Below, piece by piece: positions 1-9,957 of a DNA stretch of 64,000 bases; position 1 is the stretch's first letter; every line of letters starts with the position of its first letter. This stretch comes from Paraburkholderia sp. CNPSo 3272. Its GTDB lineage: Bacteria; Pseudomonadota; Gammaproteobacteria; Burkholderiales; Burkholderiaceae. The stretch spans positions 1 through 64,000 of the forward strand of contig NZ_JAMBPQ010000011.1 of assembly GCF_024206495.1 (NCBI RefSeq), given 5' to 3'. A program made the position numbers and the translations under genes. The notes under the pieces were generated by a model, which was not told where the DNA came from, did not search any database, and saw nothing but the letters and a program-made list of their open reading frames with translations.

Positions 1-105
1 GGCAATCGTGAGTTGTCGTTTGGCCGTATCAAAGTCGACACCTTGCACGTACCACGGTGCCTTGATTCCCAAGGCGGCTTCAAAGAGTTGATTCGTCACT
101 CGCAT
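1..105 (-). CDS. ISL3-family transposase, N-terminal 35 residues (partial)
   Basis: An open frame begins with ATG at 105 on the minus strand and runs off the left edge without a stop. The 35 visible residues start MRVTNQLFEAALGIKAPWYV and continue with VDFD. This matches the usual start of ISL3 transposases, where a short leader is followed by LG-I.PPW-V and a D-F-D segment. The catalytic part is outside the window, so intactness cannot be judged. Confidence 0.6.
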   Translation of the reverse strand, partial: MRVTNQLFEAALGIKAPWYVQGVDFDTAKRQLTIA

Positions 106-247
106 CGTCCCGCATGTCTGATTGCAGCATTCTGCCGCAACCAGCCATGCGCCAGCTTGTCGATTCAAAGCCCCTCAAGGGTTCCCTGCGCCGGGCTCAC
201 GCCCGCCCTTGACCCGCCAAACCGCCCACTCGGATTTCAAAAGAGGC
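1..247 (-). mobile_element. ISL3-family insertion sequence, left part cut by window edge
   Basis: The segment holds the 5' end of an ISL3-type transposase gene reading leftward and about 140 bases of upstream sequence. The tip near 247, read on the minus strand as GCCTCTTTTGAAATCCGAG, looks like a terminal inverted repeat. To its right the IS701 transposase sequence starts abruptly, so this element appears to have inserted into the IS701 copy and removed or displaced its 3' end. The other end is outside the window, so target duplication cannot be tested. Confidence 0.6.
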
Positions 248-1487
248 AGTTTTTTTTACCATGTCCACCTGATTGCATTCTGAGTCGTTGAGCCATCAGA
301 AACCCATACGCAGCGATACTCAGTGTGGCGTGATGGTGAAAGCCACGCCAGCCTCGTCCTTCATAATGACCGAGCCCGAACTCCTGCTTCAGGTCCTGAT
401 AGTCGCGCTCGATGCGCCAGCGCATTTTGGTCACGAACACGAGCTGCTCGAGGGTCGCCTCTTCGGGGGCCGTAGTGAGAAAGTATTTGAGCGGCTCCGT
501 ATCGCCAGCAGGCCATTCAATGAGCAGCCATTCTTCGTCGCGAACGGTACTTCGCCAATTGTCGCGATGTGCGGGACGGACCCGCACGGCGGCAAAGCGT
601 GAGGAAAGTGCTGCGTTGCTACCTTCCCGCCAGGTTACGGTCTGCCAGGCGTTTGCGGGCAGTTGCATAGCCAGTTCCTTCACTGCGAGCGGTTCATGGC
701 CGGGCGCGCGGCGTAACAATGTCGGGGGTTTGTAGCGCCCGCTCCAGGGCTTGGGCGGAAGCGGCGCCGTACCGTGTGCCCATACAGAGGTGCCCGGCCG
801 GATCCCTACCGCATACAACAAACCCAGTTCAGTTACGCCTTCCCGAAAAGCGGTTTCGTCGCCGTACCCGGCATCGGCGAGCACAATGCCCGGTCCAATA
901 CCGGATGCGACAGCCTCGCGGAGTTGGGCCAGCGCAATCTGTGGCTTGGTTTCGAAGGCGAGATCGTCGGGGATGCCCGCACGACGCGCTCGCTCCCGGT
1001 CTTCAATCCATTCCTTGGGGACATACAGCTGCCAGGCAATTGGCAGGCTGCCGCGTTGCGTCGCGATCGACAGGCTCACGGCGATCTGGCAGTTATCCTG
1101 TTTGCCCAATTGCCCGCAGTATTGCCGCGCTACGCCGACCGAATGCTTGCCTTTCTTCGGGAAGCCCGTGTCGTCAATAATCCAGTAATAGCCAGTCTCT
1201 TCAGCAGCGTGCAGGCCTAACGCGGGCATCACCCATTCTCGTACCCGCTGCAGGACCGCCCGGTCAGACCATTCTGCCTTGGCCACAAAATGGTGGAGTG
1301 ACTGATGTTTCGCACTCGCGTGAAGTGGGTCAATATGCGCGGCCATCGGCTCGACGCTCTTGCGTGACAATGGCATCACCAAGCCCGAACAGTAACCCTT
1401 GAGGCCGGCATGGCGATCGGCGTGCCCTAACGCCTGCGCCAGATGATTCAGATACTCGTCAAATTCATCGACATCTTCTCTCAGCAC
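237..1487 (-). pseudogene. IS701-family transposase, C-terminally truncated
   Basis: The frame encodes 416 residues of a DDE-type IS701 transposase, with WIIDDTGFPKKG followed by HSVGVARQYCGQ, then VLADAGYGDETAFREG and the late motif KMRWRIERDYQDLKQEFGLG. Compared with the 473-residue copy at 9998 it loses about 55 C-terminal residues. Its last few codons come from the adjoining ISL3 element. DDE residues appear present but the lost tail makes function doubtful. The start follows the second copy, which begins MMREDVDEFDAYLN. Confidence 0.85.
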
Positions 1488-1527
1488 GATCGCCCGAAAT
1501 ATGTATTATTCAATACTACCAGGTATC
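248..1527 (-). mobile_element. IS701-family insertion sequence, copy 1, 3' end lost
   Basis: This copy is nearly identical to the one at 9958-11430 but in the opposite orientation. Its outer tip at 1527 reads, on the minus strand, GATACCTGGTAGTATTGAAT, the same tip as at 9958. The two copies diverge right beyond that base, which fixes this end. The other end is missing because the sequence changes to ISL3 material near 248. Confidence 0.8.
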
Positions 1528-1677
1528 GTTTCGCTGCAGATGCTTTTTCTGACACAGTAGTACTAACACCCGTTGCCAGCCATATGTGAGTACCGCTGGG
1601 CGAGCAATCATGCTGGCATCAGCCTGCGGAGCACGAGTCGCAACTGCGCTGGATCGACGCATACCGGGCTTGCGATA

Positions 1678-1878
1678 AACTGGCGAGCCGTCGCAGTCGA
1701 ACCCACCCAGATCGCGATCCACCGGGAACTTCGCCAACCACATCTGGTGGTTGACCACGCGCACGGCCCGATCAACGCTCTCAGCGGCAAGCAACTGCTC
1801 AAGCGACCGCCGCCCCGTTGACTGTTCAAGCTCGCCCTGTTCCAGCAGTTTACTCGAGGCAGCGGCTATGCCTTGCAT
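1678..1878 (-). pseudogene. IS21 helper ATPase (IstB-like) N-terminal fragment
   Basis: About 67 residues resemble the N-terminal part of IS21 helper proteins: a LEQLLAAESVDRAVR segment, then a FPVDRDLGGFD segment. After GFDCDGSPV the frame continues into sequence with no resemblance, and no P-loop is present. It is therefore a remnant. The assignment rests on the family pattern only. Confidence 0.5.
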
Positions 1879-1924
1879 ACGTAGCTCCTGAGTTCTGCGA
1901 TCACATCACGCATGGCCAGCGGCT

Positions 1925-2115
1925 CGCCGTCCATCACCCAGTGAGAGCTTCCAGTCTTCTCGCCCAGTTCAAATGCCATGTGCAGGCGGCCACCTAGCGT
2001 CGTATTCTCCCTCGGAGGGATGTGTCCGACGCGTCCATTTGCGTGCTCCTCGGAGAAGATGAGTGTGCGAATCCTCCTTTACACCAGTCGGGCTTACTGC
2101 CGCTGCCTTCTCTAA
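1925..2115 (-). pseudogene. IS110-family transposase 5' end, degenerate remnant
   Basis: The stretch matches the 5' untranslated part and first codons of the IS110 element at 11827-12966. Both contain the segment encoding AFELG followed by TGGAAGCT, and both have the upstream pair GAATCCTC and GGGCTTACT-like bases. Relative to the other copy one base is missing just after the AFELG codons, which breaks the frame. Only some 190 bases remain. Confidence 0.55.
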
Positions 2116-2224
2116 TTGCATCGAGTTAATTCATCGAGATTTGCAACTTCGAGCAGGGGCTTTTAGAGGATAGATGCGAATCGGACGACGGAGCGCGGCC
2201 ATACCTGGGTGCTGTGGAAAACTA

Positions 2225-3048
2225 GGTTCTGTTCACATTCTCATCAGCGGTCCAAAGGCACAGGCAAGCGAAGCGAAGGCGAGATAGTTCCCTGCGAGTT
2301 TGTCGTCGCGAGTGGCGACACGACGAAAATGTTTGATACGACTGAAAAAGCGTTCGACGATGTTCCGGGTCCGATACAGCACACGGCTATAGCGACGCTT
2401 GGTCTTGCGGTTCGAACGCGGCGGGATTACGGCCTTCGCACGCGTAGTGCGGATACTCTCCATAAAGGCGTTCGAGTCGTAGCCCTTGTCAGCGATGACC
2501 GCACCGGTGCGCAAATGCTCAACCAGTTCATTCGCGCACGAAATATCGGAAACTTGTCCCTCGGTGGCAATCAACCGCAGGGGGCGTCCGGCGTCATCGA
2601 CGGCCAGGTGCAACTTGGTGGTCAGTCCACCTCGCGAGCGACCGAGCGCTTGCGGACCGTTTTTTTTGAGCTCCGGACGAATGCTGGTGTGCGCGCACGA
2701 TGGTCGAATCGATCAACACATGCTTGATCTCGGTTTCGTCGGCCACGGCGAGGATCACGCGTTCCCACACACCCTTGCGACGCCACCTGGAGAAACGCAT
2801 GTACACCGTATGCCATCGGCCGAACGCCTTCGGCAAATCGCGCCACGGGAAGCCGGTCCGGCCGATCCAGAGGACAGCTTCGACAAACCAACGATTGTCG
2901 GTCGCCGTTCGCCCTGGATCGCCTTCTTTGCCCGGCAAGACGGATTCGATTCGGGCCCATACTTCATCGCTCAATAACGTTCGAATCATCTTGGCCCGCT
3001 CGCGCAAAAGACAAGATGTAAACACATTTCATCGAATGTAAACAGCCC
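2225..3048 (-). mobile_element. IS5-family (IS427-group) insertion sequence
   Basis: Two overlapping transposase frames are bounded by imperfect terminal repeats: GGTTCTGTTCACATTC at the left and, on the minus strand from 3048, GGGCTGTTTACATTC. The resulting length of about 824 bases is normal for the IS427 group. It lies just beyond the 3' end of nifK. A clear target duplication could not be assigned. Confidence 0.8.
2233..3025 (-). CDS. IS427-group transposase in two frames (orfA/orfB)
   Basis: The first frame (3025 to 2594) holds the N-terminal domain with RTGFPWRDLPKAFGRW and the first catalytic region IDSTIVRAHQH. The second (to 2233) holds ADKGYDSNAF and the final NIVERFFSRIKHFRR segment. 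They join at a run of eight A residues (minus strand) around 2661-2668, after GAQ. Restoring one protein needs a net shift of one base there; seven As would give GAQKNGPQALGRSRGG, the usual sequence of the group. This may be programmed frameshifting or a homopolymer mutation. The start at 2989 (MIRTLLSDEVWARIE) is more typical than the annotated upstream ATG. Confidence 0.75.
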
Positions 3049-3151
3049 TTAGTCAAAAAGTCGTGCGGACCGCACTCTGCCGAGCGGCCGCGCACGATGG
3101 CCCACGTCGAGGGGCTGGGCAAACCAAGCCTAGGCAACAACCATTCTGCCA

Positions 3152-4711
3152 TCAGCGAACAATGTCATAACTGTAATCAGTCTTCGCAATATCGACCGTA
3201 CTCGCGTCGAGCTTTTCGAAGAATTCGTCCAGTAGTGCTAATAGAACGCGCAATCCTCCCTCATACCCCCACGTCGGAAAACGGTGATAGTGGTGCCGGT
3301 CAAAAATAGGAAACACGAGTCGCACTAGCGGTGTCCCCGTATCACGCTCCAGGTACTTCCCATGAGTGTTGCCGATCAGGAAATCGACTGGTTCGGTAAA
3401 TAGCAGCGAGCGCAGATGCCAGAGATCGCGCTTCGGATGGGCGTTGCATCCCGCACCGTACGGCGACGCGTCCAACAACGCCTTGACCTTCTCTGCCCAG
3501 CCGTCGTTACCGTTTGTCGACACAACATGCACCGGCTCTGCACCGAGCTCGAGCAGGAATTGCGTGTAACCTAGCATCTGATCGGGATCGCCGTAGAGTG
3601 CATAGCGTTTGCCATGGAGAATAGCCTGACTGTCCGCGATTGCATCAACGAGTTGCCCCCGCTCCCTTTCCAGTTTAGGTGGAATCGGTTGGCCCGTGAC
3701 ACGTGATATCTCCATGAGGAAATGGTCGGTACCAGCAACGCCGACTGGCGAATTAAGCACAATTACCTCTTGGCCATGTTCCGCGATAAACTTCGCCGTC
3801 TTTTCGCAGCAATACCCCTGGAAAATGAACGTTGCTTTCGCATTCAGTGCACGTTCAACTTCTTCCTTCGTGGTCCCACCATCGTACATGCGGAATTCGC
3901 CATCCGTCGGTGTATTCCATGTGTCGGAAGGATCGCAGATGATGTTGACGCTCACGCCGAACAGATCGAAGATACGTCGAACCTCCTTGATGTTGCCCAC
4001 CACGAAACCGTCAAAGCCACCGATAAAGTTTACGCTCTCGTCCTGCACACGTATGAGTGGTGTCGCGGTACCGGCCTTGCCGTCCCAGAAGTGTTTGAGA
4101 ATGCCCAGTAGAGCATTGTCGTAACCCGTCACGTGACTGCCGACAAACGCGGGCGTATGAGCGAACGGCACATCGTAGCCTTGCGGAACGCTCCCCTTCT
4201 GCTTACTATTCTTGATGAATGCATCGAGGTCGTCACCGATGACCTCTGCCATACAGGTCGTCGATACGGCGATCATCTCGGGCTTATAAAGGTTGTATGC
4301 ATTCGCCAGACCGTCGATCATATTATTGAGGCCCCCGAAGACCGCCGCGTCTTCGGTCATTGACGAACTCACGCACGACGTCGGTTCCTTGAAGTGCCGC
4401 GAAAAGTGTGAGCGATAATAGGCCACGCAGCCCTGAGAGCCGTGCACGAACGGCAGTGTTTTATGAAAGCCGTTTGCCACGAATACCGCCCCAAGAGGCT
4501 GGCACGCCTTCGCTGGATTGATGGTTAGCGAGTCGCGCGCGAAGTTTTTCTGCTTGTAGTCTTCAGTCTTTGTCCATTCGGCAACCTCCCTCACTGCCTC
4601 ATCAGAATGGTTGAACTCAAAATTTTGCTTCTTGTTGCGCAAAAGCGCCTGATATTCCGGCTCGCGAAAGAGCAGCTCGTGATCGAGAATGTTGTCGCTT
4701 GATTGGGGCAT
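3152..4711 (-). CDS. nifK: Nitrogenase MoFe protein beta chain
   Basis: NifK (519 residues) pairs with NifD in the alpha2-beta2 MoFe protein and contributes half of the P-cluster ligands. The three expected cysteines are visible in [26 protein letters not shown] and [12 protein letters not shown], in that order. The N-terminal extension [16 protein letters not shown] is typical of the long NifK type. The gene is the third of nifH-nifD-nifK, 71 bases after nifD, and should be transcribed from the sigma-54 promoter before nifH. An IS5 element sits about 100 bases beyond its stop, so any original downstream linkage to nifE has been lost; nifE lies 27 kb away. Confidence 0.98.
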   Translation of the reverse strand: MPQSSDNILDHELLFREPEYQALLRNKKQNFEFNHSDEAVREVAEWTKTEDYKQKNFARDSLTINPAKACQPLGAVFVANGFHKTLPFVHGSQGCVAYYRSHFSRHFKEPTSCVSSSMTEDAAVFGGLNNMIDGLANAYNLYKPEMIAVSTTCMAEVIGDDLDAFIKNSKQKGSVPQGYDVPFAHTPAFVGSHVTGYDNALLGILKHFWDGKAGTATPLIRVQDESVNFIGGFDGFVVGNIKEVRRIFDLFGVSVNIICDPSDTWNTPTDGEFRMYDGGTTKEEVERALNAKATFIFQGYCCEKTAKFIAEHGQEVIVLNSPVGVAGTDHFLMEISRVTGQPIPPKLERERGQLVDAIADSQAILHGKRYALYGDPDQMLGYTQFLLELGAEPVHVVSTNGNDGWAEKVKALLDASPYGAGCNAHPKRDLWHLRSLLFTEPVDFLIGNTHGKYLERDTGTPLVRLVFPIFDRHHYHRFPTWGYEGGLRVLLALLDEFFEKLDASTVDIAKTDYSYDIVR

Positions 4712-4782
4712 GACTCGCTCCTGAATCGATTTCCTGAAGAGCCTTCCGGCGACACGGCCGTATCGCCAACGGCCCGCCTAGC

Positions 4783-6246
4783 TCACGCTGCTTTTTTCCA
4801 CGGCGCCTTGGAAAGAGTCCAGACAGGACTCGAAATTGCCATGTCCATGTCGCGCGCAAAGATCGCGAATCCGTCGTAGCCGTGGTACGGTCCTGAATAA
4901 TCCCAACTGTGCATCTGGCGAAACGGAACACCCATCTTCTGAAAGACGTACTTTTCCTTGATTCCTGAACCGACGAGGTCCGGCCGCATGCGTTCGACGA
5001 ATTGCTCGAATTCGTATCCGGTCACGTCGTCGTAAATTAGCGTGCCGTCGTGAATGTGATGTGTAGTGCGCTGATAGTCATCGTTGTGGGCAAACTCGTA
5101 GCCGGTGCCGACGACTTCCATGCCGAGGTCTTCGTATGCCCCGATGACGTGGCGCGGGCGAAGGCCGCCTACAAAGAGCATCACTTTTTTACCCTCGAGG
5201 CGTGGTTTATATCTCGCGATCACCGCATCCATCAGCGGGCGGTATTTGGCGATCACCTTCTCGGCATTGGTCTTGATCGTGTCGTCAAATCGGCTCGCGA
5301 TCTCTCTCAGGCTCCGTTCAATCATGGTAGGACCGAAAAAGTTGTATTCCAGCCAAGGAACACCATACTTCTCTTCCATATGCCGGCTGATGTAATTCAT
5401 CGACCGGTAGCAGTGGAGCAGGTTAAGCTTTGAGCGCGGCGTATTCTCCAGTTCAGCGAGCGTACCATCGCCCGACCACTGCGCAATAACGCGCAAACCC
5501 ATCTCCTCAAGGAGAATGCGGCTTGACCACGCGTCGCCAGCGATATTGTAGTCACCGATGATCGCAACGTCGTACGGAGTTGACTCGAGCGCGGAATGGT
5601 TATTCGGATCGACCCGGTCGAACACGCAATCGCGAATCGCATCGTTCGCGAGATGATGCCCAAGCGACTGCGATACGCCGCGAAATCCCTCGCAGCGTAC
5701 GGGTACGATTGTGTGCCCGCCATACTGGGCGCTCTTCTTCTTCGAGACCGCCTCGATGTCATCGCCGATTAGACCGATCGGGCATTCGGTTTGAACCGAT
5801 ATGCCTCGGTTGAGCGGAAACAGCTCCTGAATCTCATCGACGATTTTGTCGAGTTTCTTGTCGCCACCGAACACGATGTCCTTCTCCTGAAAGTCAGAAG
5901 TGAACTGCATCGTGACAAACGTATCGACTCCGGTTGTTCCGACATAATAATTGCGGCGCGAACCCCACGAATACTGGCCGCAGCCGACCGGTCCGTGACT
6001 GACGTGAATCATGTCCTTGATCGGTCCCCAGACCACGCCCTTCGAACCGGCATATGCGCAGCCGCGAATCGTCATCACACCAGGCAGCGACTTTATGTTG
6101 GACTTCACCCCACAGTCTGGCCTGCCCTGCTCGAAAGTGCCCAAATGCTTGGCCCGTCGCTTGGCCATCTTTTCGGGGTAAGCTCGCAGCACTTCATCAA
6201 TGAGAGCCTTGTTAGCTGCCTTACGTTGTTCAACCGTTTCGGTCAT
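4783..6246 (-). CDS. nifD: Nitrogenase MoFe protein alpha chain
   Basis: NifD (487 residues) binds the FeMo-cofactor and half of the P-cluster. P-cluster cysteines lie in [25 protein letters not shown] and [13 protein letters not shown]. The cofactor cysteine is in [11 protein letters not shown] and the cofactor histidine in [16 protein letters not shown]. An upstream ATG at 6369 would add 41 residues overlapping nifH; the internal ATG at 6246 gives [19 protein letters not shown], the usual NifD start, so that start is chosen. It follows nifH by 79 bases. Confidence 0.98.
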   Translation of the reverse strand: MTETVEQRKAANKALIDEVLRAYPEKMAKRRAKHLGTFEQGRPDCGVKSNIKSLPGVMTIRGCAYAGSKGVVWGPIKDMIHVSHGPVGCGQYSWGSRRNYYVGTTGVDTFVTMQFTSDFQEKDIVFGGDKKLDKIVDEIQELFPLNRGISVQTECPIGLIGDDIEAVSKKKSAQYGGHTIVPVRCEGFRGVSQSLGHHLANDAIRDCVFDRVDPNNHSALESTPYDVAIIGDYNIAGDAWSSRILLEEMGLRVIAQWSGDGTLAELENTPRSKLNLLHCYRSMNYISRHMEEKYGVPWLEYNFFGPTMIERSLREIASRFDDTIKTNAEKVIAKYRPLMDAVIARYKPRLEGKKVMLFVGGLRPRHVIGAYEDLGMEVVGTGYEFAHNDDYQRTTHHIHDGTLIYDDVTGYEFEQFVERMRPDLVGSGIKEKYVFQKMGVPFRQMHSWDYSGPYHGYDGFAIFARDMDMAISSPVWTLSKAPWKKAA

Positions 6247-6325
6247 TGCATATCCATAAGTGGAGAAATATGATTGCCGGAATCGGTTGCCGTACGCCGC
6301 ACGGCAACCGTCATCCCCGCAGCCG

Positions 6326-7279
<954 letters not shown>

Positions 7280-7356
7280 TCAGCGTGCAGTGTCCATATG
7301 ATCTTCTTCTGTGGAGTCACGCATCGGCCGGATGGTGTCCGCGCGAATCGCTGTAG

Positions 7357-7373
7357 AGCAGTTTCTATGCCAA
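7357..7373 (-). promoter_or_regulatory. Sigma-54 promoter of nifHDK
   Basis: On the minus strand the sequence TTGGCATAGAAACTGCT matches the sigma-54 (-24/-12) pattern: GG and GC are separated by exactly ten bases and the TGGCA and TGCT blocks are intact. Transcription should start near 7346, giving a leader of about 140 bases before nifH. This places nifHDK under RpoN and NifA control. Confidence 0.85.
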
Positions 7374-7451
7374 CGCTCCAGAGTCGTTGAAATGCATTGC
7401 AAATCGCGCTTTCAGCAAGCGTGCCGGCATGGCGCCTACCGACGTCCGCAG

Positions 7452-7467
7452 CGTCGGCTTCCTGACA
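7452..7467. promoter_or_regulatory. Imperfect NifA upstream activator site between two divergent promoters
   Basis: The site reads CGT-N10-ACA, one base away from the NifA consensus TGT-N10-ACA. It lies almost exactly midway between the nifH promoter (7357-7373) and the rightward sigma-54 promoter (7548-7563), some 80-90 bases from each -24 element, a usual distance for NifA. No perfect copy was found between the promoters. The role is inferred from position. Confidence 0.45.
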
Positions 7468-7547
7468 AACCGTGCGTTGTTGTCGCAAACCAGATTTGAT
7501 TCGGCCCGCCTCGGTCAATGGCAGTGGGCCACTAAGAGAGGGATTGG

Positions 7548-7563
7548 TGGTACGGAAGTTGCG
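7548..7563 (+). promoter_or_regulatory. Sigma-54 promoter of the divergent 7.6-9.2 kb unit
   Basis: TGGTACGGAAGTTGCG keeps the GG-N10-GC spacing and the TGGYACG and TTGC blocks of sigma-54 promoters. It lies 80 bases before the ATG at 7644. It suggests that the unknown gene, the ankyrin gene and the zinc-ribbon gene downstream are co-induced with nifHDK. Confidence 0.75.
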
Positions 7564-7643
7564 TACGAAACTCCGTGCTTCTTGACCAAATACGAACTGT
7601 CACTGCCATTTCACAAGCTATACAAACTTGAGAGGAAAACCTA

Positions 7644-8252
7644 ATGAACGATATGACTATCGACAAGGAACTTGACCAGACTGTTTTCGCCCGCTTGCAG
7701 CTCGAGGGCCGTTTACTCAATGCAGTGTTCAAGGGCCCCACCAGTACGCCTCGGCGCATCGGTTTTCGCGGCGAACTCGCGCTGCGCTTCGGACCGCAAC
7801 TCGCTGACGAAGCCCGCCCGCCTGAGCTGTCTTGCGAGCAGGTCACGGCAGTGGCCGACCTCGGCGACCCGCATCTCTTATTTTTTGCGGGGTGGCTATT
7901 GAGTTTCGAACATCTGAAAGACGTCGCCGAAGTGTTGGGAGACGCCCTCTCGCCAAACGGAAAGTACTTTCTGTTCTGCGACAACATCGATCTTTCGAGT
8001 CGCTATCAGGCGCACTATCAGGGCGCAGTATTCTATGTCTTGCCGATCGTGGAATCGACGGTCTACAACGAAACACTTGAACTCCTGTATCTCGATAAGG
8101 CAGAGCTGAAGAAAATGGACACTGCGGGAAAACTCGATGCGGTCGCCGACGCAGGGTCGAAGTTCGACTTGTGTTTCGATCCCATCAGTTACGCGCAGGG
8201 ACTCGAACTGATGGGTCCAGTCCGTGATCCTAACGAAAACAGACCGGTTTAA
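7644..8252 (+). CDS. Conserved-looking protein of unknown function, divergent from nifH
   Basis: The product has 202 residues; I do not recognise its family. It is acidic, has no signal peptide or membrane span, and includes two isolated cysteines (around FLFCDN and FDLCFD) rather than a cluster-binding motif. A well-placed sequence GAGAGGAAAACCTA precedes the ATG. It is the first gene after a sigma-54 promoter that faces away from nifH, so a role linked to nitrogen fixation (assembly, protection or regulation) is likely by context, but none can be assigned from sequence. Confidence 0.8.
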   Translation: MNDMTIDKELDQTVFARLQLEGRLLNAVFKGPTSTPRRIGFRGELALRFGPQLADEARPPELSCEQVTAVADLGDPHLLFFAGWLLSFEHLKDVAEVLGDALSPNGKYFLFCDNIDLSSRYQAHYQGAVFYVLPIVESTVYNETLELLYLDKAELKKMDTAGKLDAVADAGSKFDLCFDPISYAQGLELMGPVRDPNENRPV

Positions 8253-8341
8253 GTTGTGTTTCGCCACGGCGCCTCCTCATGAGGACGCCCCCATGCACAC
8301 AAGCTATCACAATGCTCACGCAATCTAACTGGAGAATTTCC

Positions 8342-8923
8342 ATGGCATTGCTAATCGATGCTGCCGCCCGTCGAAAAGGGAACGGTCAAAGCCTCCCGCA
8401 CGCTGATGAAGGTCTGCAAACTCGTGCACGTTCGTCAGTCGCTAGATGGCTGTCGGCGCACGACTTTCCGGATGCCCATTCCTGCAGCGTTGACGGCATA
8501 ACGCCGCTGATGCTCGCAGCGATGCATGGGGAATACCGTATCGTCGCCGCGTTGCTCGACGAAGGTGCACCCGTCCGTGCGCTCGACGACGACGGAAACG
8601 ATGCGCTATGGTACGCATGTCTATACGGAACGCCCGAGCCGATTCTACTGTTGGTCAGTGCCGGTCTTAATGTGGATCATGCCAATGCGCACGACGTCAC
8701 ATGCCTGATGCAGGCAGCAGCCAGCGGCAGAGTCGACGTCATGTGGTTGCTAATATCCCTTGGTGCGAGTGACAGCTTGGTCGCGCCAGATGGGCGAACT
8801 GCTTTCGACATGGCCACGGATTTTGGACTACAGCTGCTGCTAACGGTAGACCGACTCAAAAACGCCATGCGCGAATCGTCGCGTTTCGCCAATGATGCTC
8901 CGTCGCACAACCTTGCGCATTGA
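8342..8923 (+). CDS. Ankyrin-repeat protein of the nif region
   Basis: The 193-residue product holds about three ankyrin repeats: DGITPLMLAAMHGEYRIVAALLDEGAPV, then a DDDGNDALWYACLYG repeat and a third repeat ending in LLISLGASDSL. Ankyrin repeats bind other proteins, so it is probably a cytoplasmic scaffold or regulator. The ATG at 8342 is chosen because CTGGAG lies just upstream and it removes an untypical N-terminal extension present if 8279 is used. It sits between two other genes of the presumed NifA-dependent unit. Confidence 0.8.
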   Translation: MALLIDAAARRKGNGQSLPHADEGLQTRARSSVARWLSAHDFPDAHSCSVDGITPLMLAAMHGEYRIVAALLDEGAPVRALDDDGNDALWYACLYGTPEPILLLVSAGLNVDHANAHDVTCLMQAAASGRVDVMWLLISLGASDSLVAPDGRTAFDMATDFGLQLLLTVDRLKNAMRESSRFANDAPSHNLAH

Positions 8924-8935
8924 GGAAAACGTCTC

Positions 8936-9178
8936 ATGCCTCTTTACGACTATGTATGCCGCAACTGCAATTTACGGTTCGAGACACTCGTACGCGCCAA
9001 TTCGTTGGCGTCCTGTCCGCGTTGCAGCGGTAATGCGCTGGATAAGGAGGTCAGCGCACCGTCCGCCCCTCCACGCAACAAGGCACTCATTACGGCAGCA
9101 CGCCGCCAGGCCGCTCGTGAAGGGCATTTGAGCAATTATTCCGCGGCTGAGCGCGTACAATTATTGCATCGACCTTGA
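8936..9178 (+). CDS. FmdB-type zinc-ribbon protein
   Basis: The 80-residue protein begins MPLYDYVCRNCNLRFE and has a second pair CPRC, giving the CxxC-CxxC layout of the FmdB/CxxC_CxxC_SSSS family of small putative regulatory zinc ribbons. The C-terminal half is basic and low in order-forming residues. It starts 13 bases after the ankyrin gene and so is probably its co-transcript. Function in nitrogen fixation is unknown. Confidence 0.85.
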   Translation: MPLYDYVCRNCNLRFETLVRANSLASCPRCSGNALDKEVSAPSAPPRNKALITAARRQAAREGHLSNYSAAERVQLLHRP

Positions 9179-9250
9179 AGCGCTCCCAAGGAGCTGGCGC
9201 CTGCAATTCCATATCTGCCTTGCAAAAAAGCTAACTCCAAGGAAAATTAT

Positions 9251-9957
9251 ATGTCGACTCGGTCTATTTACCTCAGCATACAAGAATTCCCCGCTGTAAG
9301 TCCCGGCAACGACAAACAACTCGGTAGACTTGCAAACACAATTCAGTATGTGTCTTCTGTGTGTTTGTCCGGGATATTGACATGGACAATGCCCGCATAC
9401 GCGCAGCGCGTGGATTCCCATATTGAATCATTTGACAGATTCATGGCTGACACGAGAGCTGCGGCCGCTCAGGATTTTATTGGTCGCTCTTGGCCCGAAT
9501 CAGGGGCGTTTCTTGGGTCAGATCATCAACCCCCAATATCGCGTAAATACAAAGTCAATGATCCGTCTGCTTTCGAAGGGATGCGCCAAGCGATTATTGA
9601 ACGTTACAATGGAGTACACGTGTCAAAGAGTTTTCTTGCGAACGACCAAACCTATGACTGCGTTCCGGTGATGGAGCAACCTGTTGTCCGGAGATATCAA
9701 ATAAGCCAAATCGCGACACCTCCACAGTTAGCGTCAGCGACAAACCTCAACCGTGACCTATCCAGCCGATCGATAGGGTCGTCTGAACAGTTGCAAAATG
9801 GTGTGAATATGGGAGGCTGTGGTACGGGCAGCGTCCCCTTGAATAGAGTCACATTGGAAGAGCTTAGTCGATTTACGACAGTAGCTGCATATCACAGAAA
9901 GGCGCCTCCACCGATGACTGGTACTACTGTGTCACCAAAAGACGTTTTCAGCAAAGT
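9251..9957 (+). pseudogene. Neprosin-family (DUF239) gene, 5' part, interrupted by IS701
   Basis: The frame starts with ATG at 9251 and encodes about 235 residues before entering the IS701 tip; the last residues, IPGSIE, are IS-encoded. A hydrophobic stretch ending MPAYAQ (near residue 50) looks like a secretion signal. Within the mature part, MGGCGTGSVPLNR is followed by LEELSRF, a pattern of bacterial neprosin-domain proteins just before the catalytic domain. That domain is found 3.1 kb further on at 13066-13885. Neprosins are secreted proline-directed glutamic peptidases in plants; bacterial substrates are not known to me. Confidence 0.75.

Noticed and set aside
7404..7430. GCAAGCGTGCCGG as a second nifH sigma-54 promoter
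   Set aside because: The spacing between the GC and GG elements is wrong; the site at 7357-7373 has exact spacing.
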